Source: Solanum dulcamara (lineage: Eukaryota > Streptophyta > Magnoliopsida > Solanales > Solanaceae). Taken from it: a DNA stretch of 64,000 nt. The position numbers and the translations under genes are program-made. The stretch spans positions 34,720,793-34,784,792 of the forward strand of contig NC_077238.1 of assembly GCF_947179165.1 (NCBI RefSeq). The letters run 5' to 3'. Positions 23,195 to 35,357 of the stretch are shown one piece after another; position 1 is the first letter of the stretch; the number at the start of each line of letters is the position of its first letter. The notes below the pieces were generated by a model. That model did not search any database. It saw nothing but the letters and a program-made list of their open reading frames with translations, and was not told the origin of the DNA.

Positions 23195-24739
23195 CTACTA
23201 CTCGGATTGAATAATGTGACCTAGGAAACAACTCATCCAAGGCCACCTTCTACTTATCTTTATGAAAGGTTAATACTCACTAGTAGTCATCTCAAATTTT
23301 AACTAGGCAACACTTGTATTCCTATAATGACTGTCTAAGGTTCTCTCGGAGTAGTAACTTTATTCCAACCTATATCCTTTGTTTCTTGGGGTGAATGGAA
23401 GTTGCACTATTTATTACTTAAGTTTGCCGTCTTTATCTCTTAGGGGTTCCATTATTTTTGAGGCAACTTTGTGTACACGCATTATTCCTTTATACCTTGT
23501 GCCCCTTGCCCTTATTGTGTACTCAACACAGGCTTTCAACTTATTCAACACCTACCAAGTGTGCCTTACTAGCGGTCTTACTTTATCCCCGTATTGTTAT
23601 ACCACACCTTTGCATTCGTACCTATATATCCCCATATTAGTTCCTACTCATATTCTGTTCATGACATCTATCTGGGGTGCTTCTGTTAGAATTTCTTTCT
23701 CTAATTAGTCGGCGAAGAACTAATAAATTGTTATCATAGAGCACTTTCCAACCACCATTAGAAGAAAATTAGAATCCCTTAATTGTTATAGTACTTTTTA
23801 CTACTTGACCTCCTCAGTCTTCTTCTGAGTTTATCCTCACGTTATAATCAACTTATCTAATTTACAATTAGGAGTTAGGGGCTTGGTAATTTTCAACGAG
23901 AGTAAAACTCAATCGCTGGACATCTTATCCTTCAACCTGAGCTTTTTCTTTTTTCTCCTTCTTTTTATTCCTACAGCACTAATACGACTGGAGATACCGT
24001 AGTCTGAATTATACTGCTCAGATAGGCTTTTGTTTCTCCAATATAAAATTTCCCAAGTAAAAAGGGTGCCCCTTATCGATGATATGAAGAGTACCTCTTA
24101 CAGCTTTAGTTTAGCATAATATGTGTACTCAGTATCAACTTCTAAGACATTTTATGAAGCTATGTTTCATTCCTTTTCCTTGTATTGGGAAAATTTTGGC
24201 AGAGTTTCCTCTATACTCCTTACTATTCCAAAACCTGCATGCAGAAAATACCAACAATTCCTCACAGGGCCAGCATATATATAAATTCATATCATCTCAC
24301 AGCCACACAGGGCTTTCAATATCATCTCATATTGCAGCCACATAATGTTTCTAATATTAACAATAGTATGAAAGTAATGGACTTACCTCGTATGTCTAAC
24401 TTTACCTGCATCTGTTGCACTTCCCTATCTACTTTCCTTTCAGGTATCGCCTTTACATTACAATCATATGTTAATACCTTACCCAACCGATATAACTTTC
24501 CCATGTCGTCAAGTACTTTCTTCTATCGATGTCGTCCTTCTATTAAGATTCAAGGTTAGTATAAAGGATTTTTCTATGAGGTGGATCTATAGCATGATCT
24601 CAGATGTGAAAGAAAAGCAATATTTTAAATGTCCTATAGCCTTCTACTTATAGATGTGGCACGCTACACATTGATAATCAAGTCTCTACCAGATACGGTG
24701 TGCAAACAATCCAAAGATGAACTGCTCTGATACCACTTC
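23195..24739 (-). mobile_element. 5' internal fragment of family A element F
   Basis: Homologous, in the same orientation, to 12480-13530 of the left arm (for example GTGAATGGAAGTTGCA in both), and then continues through the part missing at the palindrome centre to a primer site. No open frame here is conserved as protein; the longer frames at 23379-23708 and 24185-24559 do not resemble any family I know. Confidence 0.8.
24724..24735 (-). promoter_or_regulatory. Primer binding site, element F
   Basis: GCTCTGATACCA is the exact complement of TGGTATCAGAGC (initiator tRNA-Met), 4 bp inside the LTR edge at 24740. Confidence 0.9.
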
Positions 24740-26815
24740 TGTCACGATCCAACCCCGTAGGCTGAGACTGGGGTCCAACCTAGACTCCCGTATACATATC
24801 TATCAGTTTTGGTCAAGTTGAACTATAAATAAAATGATACCATGCAATAGAACCCTATTAGGTGATAACATTTTCATAAACCTATAGCATCTTTCATTTG
24901 TATCCCATTATGAAAGGGCACGCAAGCTGACAAGGCTTCCATAACATAATTACACGTACAACATATCATGTAGACCCAGCTGAACCAAACTAATATACAT
25001 AACCCACATATATATATTTTCAGACCTCTAAAAATATTAACAATATATGGCGGGACAGAGCCCCCATCGTACCTCTGGAGATATGATGGAGCCTCTTCTA
25101 GCTGAGCTGAATGGAATCCTAAGCTGGCGAACTCATAAAACCTGTATTTGTACCTACAGGCATGAAATACAGCCCCCCGAGAAAAGGGAGTCAGTACGAC
25201 ATATGTACTAAGTATGTAAAAAATAATTTAACTGAGACAACACTGAAATAAGGATGCAAGTAACGAGTCTGATAGTTAAAAATTTACTATACTTGTATCT
25301 TATGACCAGGGGGCATGTATATAATCCTCACATATCCCCTGTCCGCTGTAGGACTCTGTTACCATATCATCATATACGGCATCATACCATCATATACGAC
25401 ATCATTTCATATATTACAGGTACCTCTTTATGTTTTCATGTGTAACCTATCTATCATATCTGGCCCTTTAGTGAGGGTCTTAGTGAAAGAGTGGTGTACA
25501 TATCGTACTGCACCCAACCCACTATAGGACTCGGTGCCATTATCATATAGTAAAATATATCGAGGAATGTTTGGCCCAATCCATACTTTAAAATAGTGCC
25601 GAGGAACATATGGCCCAATCCATATTTTAAAATAATGCAGAGGAACGTACGGCCCGATCCATATTTTAACACAGTGTTGAGGAACATACAACTCGATCCA
25701 TATTTTCCATCATATCATCATGTACATACCCAGCCCTAGATGTGGTGACGAGCATCATCACCTACGGCGTCATCGTATGCTTCACTTCATCGTATATGGC
25801 ATTTCATCATCGTATACTTCTACATATATATAGCCGGACCTAGACTCTGTGTGAGAAGAGTAAAACTAGGCACAATCGCATTCTCGACCCCTTTATGAGA
25901 CTCTAAGAAATATGGGTTACAGCGTGCACAAGTAGAGTAGTGAGAAACTATATGTAATTTACATCATCATCAAAGACTCGATGAAACAGTCAAGTGAACC
26001 GTCACTTGAAGACCAGAGTAGCAATCATCTTAAGTACCTTCTAAACACCATTAGGGATCATATTAGCTAGAGTCTCAGGGATCGTAGACGTGTATCGAAA
26101 CAAGGTTAAACAGCTTATGGAAGTAGAGACGTTTGTCATCATAGAGATCTTAGGAACAGGAGCTGATGCATTTAATTATTATTCATCAGATATGAGACTC
26201 GAGGGTGGTAGTTTAACTACTTTAAAGATTCTAATATCAAGTAATGAATAAAAGTCACAAGTTATACCCGGAGCTTATAACTGGATTTACCTCTACCTCA
26301 TATCCTATGCCATTGCATTTATACTTAAGACATTCCAAAAGAAAGAAGACACAGGCTTCACATATCCTACTGCTCATGATCTAGAAGCCTTGAAAGGCAA
26401 TAACTCAACTATTACAGGAGTCTCAACATTACAAAGTAAATAAAGTTTATGAATTACACTTGGAGTCTCACGAGTGAAATTATCCCCACATTTCATATAC
26501 AAACCATTCATAACTTATACCTAATACATGCCAAAATAAAAGGAGAATAGCTCTACATACTTATGCCAAAACATGCCAAGAGAAAGTTTCACATACCTCT
26601 TACGAGTTACTTTATACTATGTTCGCCTCGTCGTCTTTTGAACCTATTCAACATGGAAACAATACGAATATCAACCAGCCCTGACATTTTAGCATCTTAA
26701 GTTGCACACGAGTATTCATAGAACTCATTTCCTCGCTTGTCTTCTCGACTAGTTCTTTAGCTAGTTAAGGAGTTAGCAAAAATCGGGCAGCACCTCCCCT
26801 ATAACACGCCCTATC
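24740..26815 (-). mobile_element. Truncated 5' LTR of element F
   Basis: Starts TGTCACGATCCAACCCCG. It runs through a minisatellite (25558-25710) to the ATAACACGCCCTATC motif, then stops abruptly at about 26815, where gag of G1 begins. No target duplication is visible at the junction. Confidence 0.82.
25558..25710 (-). repeat. Minisatellite in LTR, about 4 units
   Basis: Units of GAGGAACNTNNGGCCCNATCC plus CATATTTTAAAATA, about 40-44 bp apart; a short-unit variant of the arrays in the other A LTRs. Confidence 0.8.
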
Positions 26816-26824
26816 GCCCAAGTA

Positions 26825-27690
26825 GTGGTCAACCAAGGGGTTGAGGCTCTTCCTAGTGCTCCTACTCAGGGGTCTAGAGTAAGGGACTTTTCAAGGATGA
26901 ACCCTCCCAAATTTCATGATTCAAAAGTTGATGAGGATCCTCAAGAATTTATTGATGACGTGTATAAGATAGTGAGTACTATGGGGGTAACTTCGGAAAA
27001 GAAAGCAAAGTTCGCATCCTACCAACTCAAGAGTGTTTCTCATATTTGGTACACTCAAGGAAGTTGGAGAAAGTTGATAAAGGTCCTATTGATTCAGAAG
27101 CCTTCAAGCTTGCTTTCTTTGATTGTTTTTCCCTTTTGATCTAAGGGAAGCCAAGGTGTTGGAGTTCATTAATCTTTGACAAGGAAACATGCGTATGAGG
27201 GACTATTCCCTCAAGTTCACTAAGCTATCCAAGTATGCTCCTTCATTCGTTGCCGATCCACATACCCGAATGAGTCAATTCATATCGGGGGTGTCTAACT
27301 TGGTTTCAAATGAGTGTGCTACTGTCGTTCTTGTCAAAGAAATACACATATCTCGGTTCATGACTTTTTCCAAACAAATTGAGGGAGAGAAAATCAAAGA
27401 TATGAGAATGAGGGATTCCAAGAGGGCTCCGTATGAAGGTGGATTCTCAAATGCTAGGACCATTGGTAGTAGTAGTGTCCATTCTCAACAAGTCCAAGGC
27501 TCGGGGAAGAAATTTGTTAAGGATAGGGTTCCATACCTTAAGGTTCAAGGAGGAAGTGTGAATTCTAGTAGTCCTTTATTTCCCAAGTGTGCAAAGTGTG
27601 GAAAGAATCATGGAGGAGAATGCTTGATGGAAATGGGTGCTTGCTATGGATGTGGAAAGATGGGCCATAAGCAATCTGAGTTCCCTTAGT
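26825..27690 (+). pseudogene. gag: gag remnant of G1
   Basis: Retrotransposon capsid/nucleocapsid protein in two frames. 26825-27139 holds the capsid start (MNPPKFHDSKVDEDPQEFID is the typical plant gypsy gag motif). 27189-27689 holds the capsid end and nucleocapsid. The zinc knuckle region has CAKCGKNHGGEC followed by CYGCGKMGHKQSEF, where the last cysteine of the second knuckle is replaced by phenylalanine. A frameshift and a stop lie between 27139 and 27189. The true start is lost. Confidence 0.88.
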
Positions 27691-27809
27691 CTTCCAACAA
27701 AGGTGGAGAAGGTCATCCTCAAAAAGTCTGAGTGCAACAAGGCACCCAAGTTCAACCAAAGGGTGGCCAACGCAACAACTGATTCTAGGTAATTCATGCT
27801 AGGCAAGAG

Positions 27810-28262
27810 ATGGAAGAAACTCCCGATGTGGTCACGGGTAAGTTATGGGTCTTTAACTTTGATGTTTATGCATTGCTTTATTCGGGTGCCAACTTGTCTT
27901 TTGTTACTCCTTACCTTTTTATGAGATTTGATGTATGCCTCGAAGTGTTGCTAGAACCATTTTCAATTTATACTCCCATTGGTGAGATGGTGTTAGCCAA
28001 GAGAGTTTATAGAAATTGTCCCTTGTCGATTTTGCATAAAGTTATCCCTTGTGATCTTGTTGAACTAGACATAATCAATTTTGACATTATTCTTGGTATG
28101 GATTGGTTACATGCCTCTTATGCCTCTATTGATTATAGAACCTATAGGGTAAAATTTCAATCTCCTAATAAGCCTATTTTAGAATGGAAGGGTAATGATT
28201 TAGTGGTTAAGGATAGATTCACTTCATGTCTTAAGGCTCAAAAATTTATTTCCAAAGGGTGA
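27810..28262 (+). pseudogene. Aspartic protease remnant of G1
   Basis: One frame of 150 residues with the retropepsin-like layout of plant Ty3/gypsy elements. The catalytic triad that should read DSG near residue 25 reads YSGANLSFV, so the catalytic aspartate is gone. ILGMDWLHASYASIDY further on is the second conserved block. In an active element this enzyme would cleave Gag-Pol. It is non-functional here. Confidence 0.85.
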
Positions 28263-28346
28263 ATGTATCATATCAGATGAGTTAGGAATGTTGATTCTGA
28301 AGCTCCTACTCATGAGTCGGTCTCTATACTTAATTAGTTCCTTGAT

Positions 28347-29245
28347 GTGTTTCCCAATTATTTGTCTGGTGTTTCTCCTAAAAGAGAAATTGACTTTGGC
28401 ATATATCTTCTTTCCAATATTCAACCTATTTCTATTCCTTCTTGTAGTATGGCTCCGGTGGAACTTAAGGCGTTGAAAGAGCAATTAAAGGATTTGTTGG
28501 ATAAGGGTATTATAAGGCTAAGTATTTCACAATGGGGAGCTCCCATGTTGTTTCTTAGGAAGAAAGATGGGTCACTCCAAATGTGTATAGATTATCAACA
28601 ATTAATAAGGTCACCGTAAAGAACAAGTATCTAGTTTCGAGACTAGATAATTTTTTTGACCAATTACAAGGTGCAAGTTACTTTTCAAAGATTGATCTAC
28701 TATTCAATTATCATATATTAAGGGTAAGGGAGTGTGATGTTCCCAAAACAGCGTTCGAAATAAGGTATGGTTATTTTAGATTTGTAGTCATGTCATTTGG
28801 GTTGGCTAATCCTCCCTCTACTTTCATGGATTTGATAAATCATATTTTCAAGCCTTATTTGGACATGTTTGTAGTGGTGTTTATTTAATAAATCTTGATT
28901 TACTCTCAAAATGAGGAGAATCATATGGGTTACTTGAGAATTTTCTTGCAAACATTGAGAGATAAGAAACTATTTTCCATGTTTAGAAAGTGTGAATTTT
29001 GGCTAAGGGGAAGTTGCATTTCTCTTCCATGTACTGTCCGATGATGGAATTAAGGTTGATCCAAAGAAAATAGAGGCAGTGGAGAATTGGACTAGACTAT
29101 TGTCTCCTTCAGATACTAGAAGCTTTTTGGGCTTGACCGGATAATATAGCAGTTTTGTTGAAGGATTCTCCTCTATTGATTCTCCTTTGACTGGGTTGAC
29201 CTAAAAGAAAGTTAAGTTTCAATGGTCGGATGAATGTGAGAAGAG
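28347..29245 (+). pseudogene. pol: Reverse transcriptase remnant of G1
   Basis: 28347-28619 carries the start of the fingers domain ([35 protein letters not shown]). The reading then shifts to 28583-28888, with [18 protein letters not shown] and the [13 protein letters not shown] block. At the catalytic box both aspartate codons are TAA (28886-28891), so the expected FIDDIL reads FI-stop-stop-IL. The connection domain continues with several further stops to about 29245. The enzyme cannot have been made since these changes. Confidence 0.9.
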
Positions 29246-29255
29246 TTTCCAAATA

Positions 29256-29660
29256 TTGAAGGATTGTCTTACGTTGCCTTCTATTTTAACATTTCCCAAA
29301 GGTTCGGATGGGTTCATTATTTGTTGTGATACCTCACGTATTGGTCTGGGTTGTGTTTTGATGCAACATGGTAAGATTATAGCCTATGCCTCAAGGAAAC
29401 TTAACGTTCATGGAAGAAACTATCTAATCCATAATCTTGAACTTGCAGCTGTTGTGTTTGCTTTTAAAATTTGGTGCCATTAGCTTTATAGGTTGCATGT
29501 TGTTGTGTTCACCGAACACAAAAGCTTGAAACATGTGTTTAACCAAATGGACTTGAACCTTAGGAAAAGGAGGTGGCTTGACTCCTAAAGGACTATGATA
29601 TGAGTGTGTTGTTCTATCTGGGTTAGGCAAATATTGTAACTAATGCTCTTAGTCGGTTGT
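29256..29660 (+). pseudogene. RNase H remnant of G1
   Basis: 29256-29483 is open. It contains [20 protein letters not shown] and [16 protein letters not shown], the RNase H-like block that follows RT in Ty3/gypsy pol. A TAG stop at 29481 breaks it, and the remainder (TEHKSLKHVFNQ region) is readable to about 29660 with further stops. Confidence 0.85.
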
Positions 29661-29879
29661 CCATGGATAATGTTGCACATGTTGAGGAAGGTAAAAAGGA
29701 GATGGTAAAGGATTTCCTTATATTGGCACATTTAGGTGTGCTTTTGGTTGATTATAATGATTGTGGTGTTCTTGTACATAATGGTTTGAAATCGTCTCTT
29801 GTGGTAGATGTTAAGGCCAAACAAGACCATGATCCGATTTTGGTTGAATTAAAAAAGTCAGTTGCCTAAAAATACATTG

Positions 29880-31010
29880 AGGCTTTCTACCAAGGGGGAG
29901 ATGGAGTACTTCATTACCAAGGTAGTTTGTGTGTGCCTAATATGGATGGACTACAGCAATTGATATTGAATGAGGCTCATAGTTCTCCGTATTCAATTCA
30001 TCCGGGGTCCACCAAGATGTATCAGGATTTGAGAGAGGTGTATTGGTGGAATAGAATGAAGAAGGACATAGCGAAATTCATAGATAAGTAGGAAATTGTC
30101 AACAAGTTAAAATTGAGCATCCAAAATGGGTAAGTTAGCTCAAGACATTGAAATTCCTACTTAGAAGTGGGAAGATGTGAATATGAACTATGTAATAGGT
30201 TTACCTTGTACTAGGAGGCAACATGATTCCATATGGGTTGTTATGGACCGAATGACTAAGTTGGCACATTTTCTATCGGTTAAGACTTTCCATGGTGCCG
30301 AAGATTATGCTAAGTTGTACATTAGGGAATTTGTAAAGCTTCATGGTATCCCCTTGTTGATTAAATCGGATAGAAGGCTCCTTCAAAGCCTTATATGGAA
30401 GAAGATGTAGATCCCCTATGGGATGGATTTAAGTGGGTGAGATGGTATTGATTGGCACCTATTTGGTAGGTGATGCAATGGAAAAGTTAAGGCTCATAAG
30501 AGAAAGGTTAAAGACGACTCAAAATAGTCAAAAGTCCTATTCGCACATTAGAATAAGAGAGCTTGAATTTGATGTGAATGATTGGGTGTATTTGAAGGTT
30601 TCACCTATGAAGGATGTAATGGGTTTTGGTAAGAAGGGAAAGTTGAGTCCTAGATATGTAGGACCTTATAGAATATTGAAGTTTATTGGCAAAGTGGCAT
30701 ATGATTTAGATTTTCCATTTGAGTTGGCTATGGTTCATCCGGTATTTCATGTGTCAATGTTGAGAAAGTTTGTGGGTGATCCAAACTCTATTGTGTCATT
30801 GGAAATTGTGAACATTGAAGATAACTTGACTTATGAGGAGGTCTGGTGGAAATCTTAGATCATCAAGTGGAGAGGATAAGAATTAAAGATATTCCATCCA
30901 TCAAGGTCCTGTGGAGAAATCAACAACTAAAGAGTGTTAGATGGGAAGTGGAAGTGGACATGATAAAGCGTTATCCATCTCTTTACTTCCACTCAAGCCT
31001 AAGGTACTAA
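29880..31010 (+). pseudogene. Integrase and C-terminal tail remnant of G1
   Basis: Begins with the zinc-binding (HHCC-type) region (SIHPGSTKMYQDLREVYWWN), then the core start (HDSIWVVMDRMTKLAHFLSV at 30177-30410). A deletion after the second-aspartate region (KSDRR, near 30372) joins directly to the ALYGRRCRSP segment, removing the rest of the catalytic core including the glutamate. 30433-30858 carries the linker (GKKGKLSPRYVGPYRIL) and the HPVFHVSMLRKF block. The final tail ends KRYPSLYFHSSLRY with a stop at 31008-31010, which looks like the native end of pol. The tail resembles the chromodomain-like ends of plant chromoviruses. Confidence 0.88.
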
Positions 31011-31247
31011 GTTTCCCATGATGAAATCGATTAAACTCATATGTTTCAGTTTCGAATGTCTTTCATATGCATGAATGTTAATAAAGTTGGATTTAAAGTC
31101 ATGATTTATGTTAAGATTCAAAATCTCATGGTTTATGCTTCGCTATGTGTCACCGTATTCATGTTGGGTTTCTATTCCTTATTACATGTCCTTTCTATGT
31201 TAATTTAATCTCATTCGAGGATGAATGTTCCCAAGGGGGAAGATATT
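31011..31247 (+). mobile_element. 3' untranslated end of G1 with polypurine tract
   Basis: Non-coding sequence after the pol stop, ending in AAGGGGGAAGA (31234-31244), the polypurine tract, just before the LTR start TGTAAGGCTCC at 31248. Confidence 0.8.
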
Positions 31248-31299
31248 GTAAGGCTCCAAATGTTGGTAAGTCAAAAGGAAATTTGGATAGTCCTCAGGT

Positions 31300-32340
31300 T
31301 TGCGAGTTTCTCTATGACCTGTAGGGACCTTTACGAATCGAAGAAATGACTCGTAGAAGTGAGTGAAAGGCTGGAAATTTTTGTAGGTATGGTGTGTTGG
31401 TCTATGACTCATTTTACAAATCGTGAAAGAGTCTATGACTCGTAGAATGGATTCATAGTGCATGCCTGATCTCCTGCAACTATTCAACCTTCAGGACCTC
31501 TTCTACAACTTAAATAGACAAGTTGTATAGAGGACTACAACTATAAAGGTGAGTCGTAGCAAAACTTTAGAGGCTCATATTTTTCAGGTTTTCATACCCT
31601 ACTGGATGAGTGATGTTTATAACTCGTAGACTCAAGAATGAGTCATAGACACAACTCGTAGAGGAAAATCCGATACTCCAATTTTCAGGTGTTTTCAGGA
31701 CCTGCAGGATGAGTCGTTTCTACGACTAGTCACTGCTTCTATGCTTCATAGAGTGCCCTCATAGGGTTATCTGGATAGGTTTTAATAAGGGGTATTCATG
31801 TCATTCAAAATTTTGGTTCAATGAAAGTAAGACCCCGAAAGTCAAAAAGTTAGAATGAAGGAGAAATCTATAGAAAAGGAACAAATTTCAGGTCTATGAT
31901 TCATTCTACAATTCATAGAGGATCCTATGACTTTTAGAAGTGAGTCGTAGAGATAGAACTTGGACTTGTTTAGGACAAGTCTCTAAAGAAGTTCCTATGA
32001 TACAATAGGACTAGTCGTCATCTTGTTGACGAGTCATCAAAAGGACTCGTAATCAAATTTCATAGGCTCATGTTTTAGAGTTTCTCAGGGTCGAGTCTAC
32101 GGCTAGACAGGACGAATCGTAGATACCTCATAGAAGTGAGTTATTTACATACTTCAAAGACCGATTTTAAAGAAATTTCTCAAAACCTAAGGACGAGTCC
32201 CAGTGACTACTCGTAGTCTTGAAGACGATTCATAGACATGACTCATCAACCCAACCTCAAGAGATTCCTGAAATCCAAGAAACTCAGCACCTTCACTACG
32301 ACTCAAGTATACGAGTCGTAGACTTGAGGACGAATCATAA
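31300..32340 (+). repeat. Dispersed short repeats GACTCGTAGA / GTGAGTCGTAG
   Basis: Many imperfect copies of ACTCGTAGA, GAGTCGTAG and related words in both orientations within 1 kb, for example around 31340-31450, 31550-31740 and 32190-32340. It looks like an old, decayed tandem array inside the LTR. Confidence 0.65.
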
Positions 32341-33088
32341 GGTTAATTTGTAAGTCCAGATTCGAAGTTTTAATGAGGGATATTTATGTCATTTCCCAAG
32401 TTTGGTTCAATGAACCTAGACAGAATTATGGCCAAGTTCAAGCCTATATCTACCCAATCCTTTAAAATTTCCCTCATTCTAAATCATTTTTCTAAAAATC
32501 TCTAAGGCAAGGAACTCAATTCTCTCAAAGATTCTTCTCCAAGTTTCATGCTAGGGTTTCAGATTTCTTCAAGTTTTCTTCTCCAATTCTTAGAGAATTC
32601 AATCAAGGTATGTGGAGATTGATCTATGGATTCCTTTCAACAAATGAGTCCCCAAGTTTTCTCAAGTTTCCTTAAATTTTCTATGGTTTATTAACCCTAG
32701 TTTTGATGAATTGCATTGGGATGTTCAAATTTTATTTTGAATTATTATCAATGATTATTATAAGAATGATTCTACATAATTATGAAGTTAAAGATGATTT
32801 TTCATAAATTGATTATGTGTTTAATGATGTTTAAAGGAATTTTTCGTGATTTAAAGTTGAGATTATGATTTTAGTGATGAAGTTATGATAATGATCAAGT
32901 TACGATCAAAGAAAGTTATTATGGTGTGATAAGTCAAATTCTCACACACTCATGTTAAAAATGGTGATAAGTACAATTTTCATTAAAGTTATGAATTCTT
33001 ATGAATCACTAAAGTTAATGAGATACTCCTAATATGTTTTATAAAAATGGATTGATAGGTAGTTACTATCTTTCCTATTATGTTATGA

Positions 33089-33093
33089 TCATG
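33089..33093. repeat. Target-site duplication TCATG, left copy
   Basis: TCATG precedes the TGTAACGATCC end at 33094; the identical pentamer is at 35353-35357. Confidence 0.9.
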
Positions 33094-35352
33094 TGTAACG
33101 ATCCGACCTAGGGCCTAGTCGTAACACGACGATCAAAACTCCGAAGGGCTCCAACCAAGCCTCTTATTCATATCATAAGCATACATAAGGTAAAGTAAAG
33201 AAGAAATATCATAAGAGAGTCTAAACCATAAATAGTAAATGAAGAATGTCACATGACAACATAGACTCAAATAATTGTCCAATTAGATGCCTCTCTCTTG
33301 AACATGGGAGGGGCTAAGACATGTTCCTAGCTCACCCTCAATATGAAACATAACAAAAGTCTTTGGAAATAATAACCAACTTGATAACTAGTCCTCGATA
33401 AATGAGGACTCACCACAACTTCATCGGATAGGAAAGCTCAACTAGCCACGTGGATGGATTGATCCTCAACCTCAACCCCTACATTATGAGACAATGTAGG
33501 CAACAATATGCATTAGTACGTTTGATGTACTAAGTATGAGTTCATGGCATGCAACGTAAATAATGGAATGCAATGGTCAAGTAAAGTACATGATAAGATG
33601 AGATAAGTAAAACATATGAAAATCATAATGACCAAAGAATTTGAAAAGCATACTTGAGTTATGAAAATACATAAGATATCATACATATGTGGGATAGAAA
33701 TCATAACCGACAATAAGACCATGTGAGCTATAACATAGAATTTTGATGTTGCCCCTACACCATAAAAAGGGAAATCTACTTGCCAAGGTAGACTTTACCC
33801 CCACTTGGTGGGTCATAACGTATGCTATATGTGGATCCAATAGTTAGGCCATGAAGGCAACCTATGGTGGCACGTAGTTTAAGTGATATGAGGTTGCTAC
33901 TAGGGATTTTGGTATAGCCCCCATCTCAAGTACACTCGGTACTAAGTTAAATCCCACGAAATACATACATAGCATAAACATCGTAATGAACATATATCAT
34001 GGTCATAGAGTAGCTCATTTTCATAACATAACTATAATGTGATTATTTTCCTTCCACATTACATAACTTACATACATAATTCATATCATTCATTAAGCCA
34101 CCACATTGGGCCCTAAGTTACCTTTTCCATAATTTGCATGAAAATCATAATTTGAAACATACTTATAATTCATGATCACCATTGAGATACATAATCATAA
34201 TTCATACTTGGGAATTAGGGTAAAACATGAATGCATGATCAATTGATTTGAAAATCATGAAATTGACTTGAAAACATGCATGATCATATACTTTCTATCA
34301 ACCCATACATAATTCATAAAGATAATATCATTGGAAGTATAATTGAAACTATCCATAACTCATAACATGAACCCTAAATATCAATATAGGAAAATTTATA
34401 GAAAAACTCTTTAATTCAATGCAATAACCATCAATTTATATTAAAATAGACTCATAATCATAATTACAATCATAATTCATGCAATTTAATAAAATTTAAA
34501 TAAAACTCATAATGAGATAAGGAACCCTAAGTATCATGTAAGAGGATTTATTGGGAATCATTGAAATTATACAGTATCATAAAATTCATATATATTTGAA
34601 TAGAGAATTATGTAATTAAACTCAATTAATGCAATTTGAAGAAAATTCATAGAACCCATAAGAGTATATACTTTAATTGATTTATAAAGTAGAGATTTAA
34701 TTGGGCTCCATATGAAAGTATCCTAGGATCAAATACCCACTTACCTTGAGTGAGAAGACTAAGAAATTTGGAAAAAATTGAGAGTTTTGATGGAGAGCTA
34801 AGTGAATTTCTTGGAAGTCGTCAATGGAGTCCTTGAGATTCTTTTGTAGAAAGAAATATTTGAGTAGATGAATTGTAGAAGAATGAATGGAATTAAGGGC
34901 ATAGGATAGTTTAGAGTAGAATTAGGCCCTAAAAAGTCCAGGCTCATTACCTAACAACAAGAAAAAAGTCTAAAGTGCCCTTACTTAAAAGACTAAATAC
35001 AGACGAAAAACCATGCCTAGGTCTGCAGCGTGGAGCTGCTCCCTGTGAGGAAAATTTTAGCGAATGTGATTTTTTGCTAGATTTTAACTCTGGGAAAATT
35101 TACACTAAATGGGAATATGTGGGTGATGCGGAGCTGCCACGCACCTCACTGTTTTGCACAATTTCTTAAAAAAATTATCTTTCAATATACGGGTCCTAAA
35201 AATCCACCGAGACCATTTTCTCACGTGTTTTGATGCCCTGATCGATATTTTGGACTCAGATTTGCCAAAAAAAATACAGATAAGGCATTATGCAATTGAC
35301 ATATTTCCAAGGCATTCTTAAGGAACTTATGAGCATTTTGAGGAATGTTACA
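33094..35352 (-). mobile_element. Solo LTR (2259 bp) inserted in the G-type LTR
   Basis: Ends are TGTAACGATCCGACC and GGAATGTTACA with perfect TCATG duplications. The minus strand is the likely sense: a leader followed by CTCAAGGTAAGTGGG near 34750 parallels the plus-strand leader TCAAGGTATGTGGAG of the host LTR near 32610. There is no gag/pol sequence. One 64-residue open frame at 34975-35169 is not recognisable as a protein family and lies in LTR sequence. The LTR belongs to a family related to, but distinct from, its host LTR. Confidence 0.88.
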
Positions 35353-35357
35353 TCATG
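35353..35357. repeat. Target-site duplication TCATG, right copy
   Basis: Partner of 33089-33093. Confidence 0.9.

Larger units (their letters stand above)
26816..31247 (+). mobile_element. Dead Ty3/gypsy element G1, internal region
   Basis: Contains gag, protease, reverse transcriptase, RNase H and integrase remnants in the order typical of Ty3/gypsy. The 5' LTR and gag start are lost at the junction with element F. A polypurine tract at the end leads into the LTR at 31248. Frameshifts and stops occur in every domain. Confidence 0.92.

Noticed and set aside
23379..23708. 109-residue plus-strand open frame
   Set aside because: Hydrophobic composition comes from AT/CT-rich antisense sequence, and the homologous stretch at 12670-13000 does not keep the frame.
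24185..24559. 124-residue plus-strand open frame in element F
   Set aside because: It overlaps other frames on both strands, is antisense to the element, and is not preserved in the homologous region of the left arm.
34975..35169. 64-residue open frame in the solo LTR
   Set aside because: It has a plausible composition but no recognisable motif, lies in LTR sequence on the strand opposite to the likely sense, and has no supporting gene structure.
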